Of a stretch of 64,000 nt of DNA, positions 59,843-64,000 are shown piece after piece. The notes under the pieces are model-generated. The model ran no database searches. It had not been told where the DNA came from and saw only the letters and a program-made list of their open reading frames with translations. Positions within the stretch are counted from its first letter, which is position 1. Each line of letters starts with the position of its first letter. The stretch is from Gammaproteobacteria bacterium (lineage in GTDB: Bacteria; Pseudomonadota; Gammaproteobacteria; Thiohalomonadales; Thiohalomonadaceae). The stretch covers positions 162,962 through 226,961 of the forward strand of contig JANJXC010000038.1 of assembly GCA_024709225.1 (NCBI GenBank), read 5' to 3'. The translations under genes and the position numbers were made by a program.

Positions 59843-61333
59843 ATGAACCACTGGCTCATCGCCCCCCTGGTGCTGCCCCTGGTGGCCGCCATGCTGATCC
59901 TGCTGCTGGTGGGACGGCGCGGCGTGCAGCGCGCCGTATCCATCGGCGCCACCGCGGGCCTGCTGCCCATCGCCATCCTGCTGATGTGCTTCGCCGGCGA
60001 CGGCGAGTTCGGCGTGTACCGGCTGGGCAACTGGCCGGCGCCGTTCGGCATTGTGCTGGTGCTGGATCGGTTGACTGCGCTCATGCTGCTGCTCACCGCG
60101 GTGCTGGCGCTGCTGGTGGTGCTCCATGCCGTCAACGGTGACGACAGGCGCGGACGCGACTTCCATGTGCTGTTCCAGTTGCAGCTGCTCGGTATCAACG
60201 GCGCCTTCCTCACCGGCGACCTGTTCAACCTGTTCGTGTTCTTCGAAATCCTGCTCATCGCCTCCTACGGCCTGGCCCTGCACGGCGCCGGCGCGGAGCG
60301 CACCCGCGCCGGCCTGCACTACGTGGTGCTCAATCTCATCGGCTCCAGCCTGTTCCTCATCGGCGTCGGCATCCTGTATGCCGTCACCGGCACCCTGAAC
60401 ATGGCCGACCTCGCCGTGAAGGTGGCTGCCGCACCGCCGGAGAGTGCCGCCCTGCTGCGCGCCAGCGCCCTGCTGCTGCTCGCCGTGTTCGGCCTCAAGG
60501 CGGCGCTGCTGCCGCTGCACCTGTGGCTGCCGGCACTGTACGGCCATGCCACCGCACCGGTGGCGGCGCTGTTCGCCATCATGACCAAGGTGGGCGTCTA
60601 CGCCATCCTGCGCACCTACACCCTGATCTTCCCCGCCGACGGCGCCGCGCCGGACGTGGGCCACTGGCTGCTGCCGCTGGCCCTGCTCACCCTGGCAGTG
60701 GGCGCGGTGGGCGTGCTGGGCAGCCAGCGCCTGCGCGTACTCATCGCCTATCTGGTGGTGGTTTCGGTGGGCACCCTGCTGGCCGGCATCGGTCTGTTCA
60801 ACACCGGCGGCATCAGCGCCGCCCTGTACTATCTGCCGCATACCACCCTGGTCAGTGCCGGCCTGTTCCTGCTCGCCGACCTCATCGCCCGCCAGCGCGG
60901 TATTCACGGCGACAACTTCGTGCTCGGCCCGCCCCTGGCCCAGCCCACCCGCCTCGGCGTGCTGTTCTTCCTCGGTGCCGTGGCCGCCGCCGGCCTGCCG
61001 CCGCTGTCCGGCTTCATCGGCAAGCTGCTGCTGCTGCAAGCCGTGACGCCGGCACAGGCCGCCTGGCTCTGGACCATCGTGCTCACCGGCAGCCTGGCAA
61101 GCCTCATCGCCCTGAGCCGCGCCGGCAGCCGCATCTTCTGGAAGACCGAAGGGGATCGGGCCGTTGCCGGACAGGCGCCCCTGCCGCTGTTCGCACCGGC
61201 CGCCCTGCTGCTGGCCATGAGCGTCGTGATGACCCTGTTTGCCGCGCCCGTCACCCGCTATACCGAGGCCACCGCCGCACAACTGCTCGCGCCGCAGCAC
61301 TACATCGCCGCCGTGCTGGGAGTGCACCCATGA
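59843..61333 (+). CDS. mrpD: Cation/proton antiporter subunit D
   Basis: A 496-residue NuoM/NuoN-like proton-pumping subunit with about 14 helices. Segments: GDLFNLFVFFEILLIASYGL, ALLPLHLWLPALYGHATAPV, AALFAIMTKVGVYAILRTYT and GLPPLSGFIGKLLLLQAV. The ATG at 59843 has GGGGGGAAC upstream; a longer frame from 59771 lies within the repeat and is unlikely to be translated. Confidence 0.95.
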   Translation: MNHWLIAPLVLPLVAAMLILLLVGRRGVQRAVSIGATAGLLPIAILLMCFAGDGEFGVYRLGNWPAPFGIVLVLDRLTALMLLLTAVLALLVVLHAVNGDDRRGRDFHVLFQLQLLGINGAFLTGDLFNLFVFFEILLIASYGLALHGAGAERTRAGLHYVVLNLIGSSLFLIGVGILYAVTGTLNMADLAVKVAAAPPESAALLRASALLLLAVFGLKAALLPLHLWLPALYGHATAPVAALFAIMTKVGVYAILRTYTLIFPADGAAPDVGHWLLPLALLTLAVGAVGVLGSQRLRVLIAYLVVVSVGTLLAGIGLFNTGGISAALYYLPHTTLVSAGLFLLADLIARQRGIHGDNFVLGPPLAQPTRLGVLFFLGAVAAAGLPPLSGFIGKLLLLQAVTPAQAAWLWTIVLTGSLASLIALSRAGSRIFWKTEGDRAVAGQAPLPLFAPAALLLAMSVVMTLFAAPVTRYTEATAAQLLAPQHYIAAVLGVHP

Positions 61334-61377
61334 ACCGGCACGACGCCATTTCCATGGGAGCAGTGCAGAAACACGAG

Positions 61378-61482
61378 TCGTCGGGCGATAGCAGCATTCG
61401 GCAAGACAGCGCCTTCTATTGTGGGAGCCCGATTTATCGGGCGATAGCAGAGCCGACATCGCCCGATAAATCGGGCTCCCAC
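61378..61482. repeat. GTGGGAGCCCGATTTATCGG perfect inverted repeat
   Basis: Two 25-bp arms (61421-61445 and 61458-61482) are exact inverted copies with a 12-base spacer. A partial copy of the arm end (TCGGGCGATAGCAG) precedes at 61381. Lies in the mrpD-mrpE gap. Confidence 0.85.
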
Positions 61483-61501
61483 GAGACTTGAGATGACCGC
61501 C

Positions 61502-61993
61502 ATGAACCGACTGTTGCCGCAACCCCTGTTCAGCCTGTTCCTGCTGCTGGTCTGGCTGCTGCTGGTGAATACCATCGCACCGGGCCATCTGGTGCTCGGT
61601 ACCTTGCTCGCCATCGCCCTGCCGCTGATCAGCAGCCGCTTCTGGCCCGACCGACCGCGCATCCACAGCCCGTGGAAACTGCTGCGCTATATCGCGGTAC
61701 TGCTGTGGGACATCGGCCTGGCCAACCTCACCGTGGCGCGGCTGATCCTCGGCCCGACGCGCAGGCTGCACCCGGCCTTCATCCACCTGCCGCTGGAGCT
61801 GGAAAACGAGTTCGCCATCGCCGTGCTGGCCAGCACCATCTCGCTGACGCCGGGCACCGTGTCGTCCGACCTGAGCCCGGATCGCAAGACCCTGCTGATC
61901 CACGCCCTCGATGTAGAGGACGAGGCGACGACGATCGCCACCATCAAGCAGCGCTACGAACGACCGCTGCGGGAGATCTTCGAATCATGCTGA
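61502..61993 (+). CDS. mrpE: Cation/proton antiporter subunit E
   Basis: A 163-residue subunit: two N-terminal helices (PLFSLFLLLVWLLLVNTIAP, LVLGTLLAIALPLI) and a cytoplasmic MnhE domain (LANLTVARLILGP, NEFAIAVLASTISLTPGTVS). ATG 61502 is chosen since MNRLLPQPL is the family start; ATG 61493 is three codons earlier. Overlaps mrpF by seven bases. Confidence 0.94.
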   Translation: MNRLLPQPLFSLFLLLVWLLLVNTIAPGHLVLGTLLAIALPLISSRFWPDRPRIHSPWKLLRYIAVLLWDIGLANLTVARLILGPTRRLHPAFIHLPLELENEFAIAVLASTISLTPGTVSSDLSPDRKTLLIHALDVEDEATTIATIKQRYERPLREIFESC

Positions 61994-62256
61994 ACGCCGC
62001 CATCGTCTTTGCCTTTGCCTGCATCGCGGCGGCGCTGCTGCTCAACTTCTGGCGCCTGCTGCGCGGCCCGACTACGCCCGACCGCATCCTGGCGCTGGAC
62101 ACCATGTACATCAACACCATCGCCCTGCTGGTACTGTTCGGCATCCACCTCGACCTCACCGCCTTCTTCGAGGCGGCCCTGCTCATCGCCATGATGGGCT
62201 TCGTCGGCACCGTGGCGCTGTGCAAATACCTGCTGCGCGGCGACATCATCGAATAG
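61987..62256 (+). CDS. mrpF: Cation/proton antiporter subunit F
   Basis: An 89-residue three-helix subunit: FWRLLRGPTTPDRILALDTM, INTIALLVLFGI, FFEAALLIAMMGFVGTVALC and a C-terminal GDIIE. The start lies within the end of mrpE, so translation is coupled. Confidence 0.94.
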   Translation: MLNAAIVFAFACIAAALLLNFWRLLRGPTTPDRILALDTMYINTIALLVLFGIHLDLTAFFEAALLIAMMGFVGTVALCKYLLRGDIIE

Positions 62257-62267
62257 GGGACACGACC

Positions 62268-62564
62268 ATGCTGGATACCCTCATCGCCCTGTTCCTCGTC
62301 ATCGGCGGCGCCTTCGCCCTCATCGGCTCCATCGGCCTCGCCCGCCTGCCCGACCTGTTCATGCGCCTGCACGGTCCCACCAAGGCCACCACCCTCGGCG
62401 TCGGCGGCATCCTCATCGCCTCGGTGCTGCACTTCTCCAGCCGCGGCGACGGACTCAGCCTGCACGAATTGCTGGTCACCCTGTTCCTGTTCATCACCGC
62501 ACCGATCAGCGCCTATCTCATCGCCCGCGCCATGCTGCACCTGCGCGGTGACGACAAGCCATAA
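62268..62564 (+). CDS. mrpG: Cation/proton antiporter subunit G
   Basis: A 98-residue three-helix subunit: LIALFLVIGGAFALIGSIGL, ARLPDLFMRLHGPTKATTLG, and LHELLVTLFLFITAPISAYL. Eleven bases after mrpF with GGGGACACG upstream. Last gene of the mrp operon; no intrinsic terminator is evident after it, only the repeat at 62638. Confidence 0.95.
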   Translation: MLDTLIALFLVIGGAFALIGSIGLARLPDLFMRLHGPTKATTLGVGGILIASVLHFSSRGDGLSLHELLVTLFLFITAPISAYLIARAMLHLRGDDKP

Positions 62565-62637
62565 TGCAGCAACGTGCAGGAATGGCGCCGTGGTACCGAA
62601 GTCTCGTCGGTGGCGCGCCTGGGCACCTGTCCTCTAT

Positions 62638-62706
62638 GTAGGGTACGCACCGCGCACTACGGGATGTTCGGACCCTGCTGTGGTGATGCGCGCTGCGCAC
62701 CCTACG
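62638..62706. repeat. GTAGGGTACGCACCGCGCAC-type inverted repeat
   Basis: GTAGGGTACGCACCGCGCAC at the left and GGTGATGCGCGCTGCGCACC with CCTAC at the right. Same family as 32031 and 41713. Its right end overlaps the stop codon of the TPR-methyltransferase gene, in the convergent mrpG gap. Confidence 0.7.
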
Positions 62707-64000
62707 CCTTCTGCAGCAGATACAACCAGCCCGGAACATCGACACCGAGATTCTGCCGCAGTACCGCCGCTTGTTCGCTGCGCACCAAAAATCCGCGGCA
62801 CCCGGCCAGTACGCGCACATAGCCGGCGCTGTGGGCATAGCGCCCGGCCTCGCGCAGCACGAAACCTTCCGTCTCACCCTGCTCCACTGAAAACAGCAGC
62901 CAGCCACCCGGGCGCAGTGCCGCCTGCGCCGCCGCCAACACCGGCGCCAAATCACCGATGTAGACGAATACATCCGCCGCCACCAGCACATCCCACGCCT
63001 GCGGCCTGGCCTGCAGCGCCGTCATCACATCATCCACCGCCAGCGCATCATAGATGCCGCGCTGCGCCGCCTTCTCCACCATGCGCGGCGACAGATCTAC
63101 GCCAGCCAGATGCGCGGCGACGTCGCGAAACGCCAGGCCGGCGAGGCCGGTTCCACAACCGAGATCGAGCACATCGAGCGAGGTGGCGGCCACATGCGTT
63201 GCGAACATCTCCCGCAGCACCGCCGGCGTGCGATAACCCAACACACCGGTCAGATGCGCATCAAACTCATCGGCATACTGATCGAACAAGGCCGCCACGT
63301 AGTCGCCGGGCGCGGCACTGGGCGGCGCCTCACCGCGCAACGCCGCCAGCACATAGGCCACCTCGGTGTAATCAGGCTTCAGGCGCAACGCCTCGGTGTA
63401 GTGGTGCAGTGCGCCGTCCCTGTCCCCGCTGGCCTCCAGCACGCCGCCCAGGTTGCGATGCGCCTCCGCCAGTTGCGGATCGGCCTGCAGCGCGGCCAGA
63501 TAACACTGTACGGCCGCGGAATATTCGCCGCTGGCCTGCAACAGGCCGCCCAGATTATTGAGCGCCTGGGCATGCTGCGGCTCCAGCTGCAAGGCCTGGC
63601 GGTAACATTGTGCCGCCGGCTCGCGCTGGCCCGACTGCTGCAAGGCCAGCCCCAGATTCACCCAGAGCACGGCATCATCCGGCGCGAGTTCAACGGCACG
63701 CCGGTAGCAGTCTATCGCCTCGGTCAGTGCACCGGCCTCTTCGTGGGCCAGACCAAGATTGTTGTGATAATCCGCCTCGTCGGGTTGCAGTTGCACGGCC
63801 ATCGCATACGCTGCCAGCGCGGCCACCAGTTCGCCGGTATCACGCAGAATGTTGCCGAGATTGAAGTGGAACAGCGCCGACTGCGGTACCGCCGTGATCG
63901 CACTACGCACCCAGTTCGCTGCTGCAGCGAGATCGCCGCGGGCATAACACACCAGGCCGAGCAGGTGCAGTGCGTCGCCGTGTTCCGGCCGCTGCGCGAG
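62702..64000 (-). CDS. TPR-repeat SAM methyltransferase (5' end outside window)
   Basis: The frame is open at the right edge, so the N-terminus is missing. The visible part has at least six TPR repeats (for example YHNNLGLAHEEAGALTEAID, LWVNLGLALQQSGQREPAAQ, AEAHRNLGGVLEASGDRDGA) followed by a class I methyltransferase domain (LDVLDLGCGTGLAGLAFRDV, VDLSPRMVEKA, VLVAADVFVYIGDL). Such fusions are annotated as TPR-domain methyltransferases; the substrate is unknown, with protein or small molecule both possible. Convergent with the mrp operon. Confidence 0.88.
   Translation of the reverse strand, partial: LAQRPEHGDALHLLGLVCYARGDLAAAANWVRSAITAVPQSALFHFNLGNILRDTGELVAALAAYAMAVQLQPDEADYHNNLGLAHEEAGALTEAIDCYRRAVELAPDDAVLWVNLGLALQQSGQREPAAQCYRQALQLEPQHAQALNNLGGLLQASGEYSAAVQCYLAALQADPQLAEAHRNLGGVLEASGDRDGALHHYTEALRLKPDYTEVAYVLAALRGEAPPSAAPGDYVAALFDQYADEFDAHLTGVLGYRTPAVLREMFATHVAATSLDVLDLGCGTGLAGLAFRDVAAHLAGVDLSPRMVEKAAQRGIYDALAVDDVMTALQARPQAWDVLVAADVFVYIGDLAPVLAAAQAALRPGGWLLFSVEQGETEGFVLREAGRYAHSAGYVRVLAGCRGFLVRSEQAAVLRQNLGVDVPGWLYLLQKA

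Noticed and set aside
61355..61501. Possible MITE or IS end at the perfect 25-bp inverted repeat in the mrp operon
   Set aside because: No target-site duplication or transposase visible; recorded only as a repeat.
59633..61903. 756-codon open frame opposite mrpD and mrpE
   Set aside because: Antisense shadow crossing several real genes and their spacers.

Overview
This 64 kb window is a chromosomal segment of a GC-rich gammaproteobacterium. The gene orders say so directly: prfB (programmed frameshift)-lysS; ispF-truD-surE-pcm-yqaA-nlpD-rpoS; trxB opposite ald-ftsK-lolA-rarA-crcB-serS; aat/bpt/infA/clpA/clpS; and ccmABCDEFGHI. The full Ccm (System I) cytochrome c pathway, a TPR-rich protein load and sulfur- or redox-type accessory genes (rhodanese, siroheme synthase, a secreted c-type cytochrome) would fit a Chromatiales/Ectothiorhodospiraceae-like bacterium, but that placement is inference. 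I see no phage, plasmid, IS transposase, CRISPR array, rRNA or tRNA gene.

Layout. 0-12.5 kb: the end of an HDOD signalling gene, then on the minus strand lysS, prfB, a small unknown two-gene cassette, recJ, an RpfE-like gene and an amino-acid operon alaC-alaA-hom-thrC. 12.5-20.8 kb: Mth938-domain gene, then the rpoS neighbourhood (rpoS, nlpD, yqaA, pcm, surE), an Smr-domain gene, a chemoreceptor, truD and ispF. 21-27.2 kb: rhlE helicase, an OmpR/EnvZ-like two-component system divergent from a secreted cytochrome c, a FadL-like outer-membrane protein and a DUF2892 protein, then an FKBP-type isomerase. 27.4-32.7 kb: S24-fold protein, rhodanese, cysG, a pair of small secreted LEA-like genes (one broken), serS, DUF190 and crcB. 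32.9-39.7 kb: rarA, lolA, ftsK, ald, trxB. 39.8-48.5 kb: a protein-quality-control neighbourhood holding FemAB-like protein and aat, an rRNA methyltransferase and FAD enzyme pair, bpt, a 77-residue unknown, infA, clpA and clpS; Aat, Bpt, ClpS and ClpA make a complete N-degron pathway. 48.8-56.3 kb: the entire ccm operon. 56.5-62.6 kb: a six-gene Mrp/Pha cation/proton antiporter operon with MrpA and MrpB fused. 62.7 kb to the edge: a TPR-methyltransferase, cut by the window.

Most genes are housekeeping and tightly packed with start/stop overlaps. The unusual material lies in the spacers: at least five families of short inverted or iterated repeats occupy nearly every intergenic gap over about 100 bp from 27 kb onward, including gaps inside the ccm and mrp operons. 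Other items worth a second look are a 10-bp tandem duplication that frameshifts a small secreted gene, a perfect tandem direct repeat that looks like the operator of the two-component system, and a FemAB-like transferase translationally coupled to aat.
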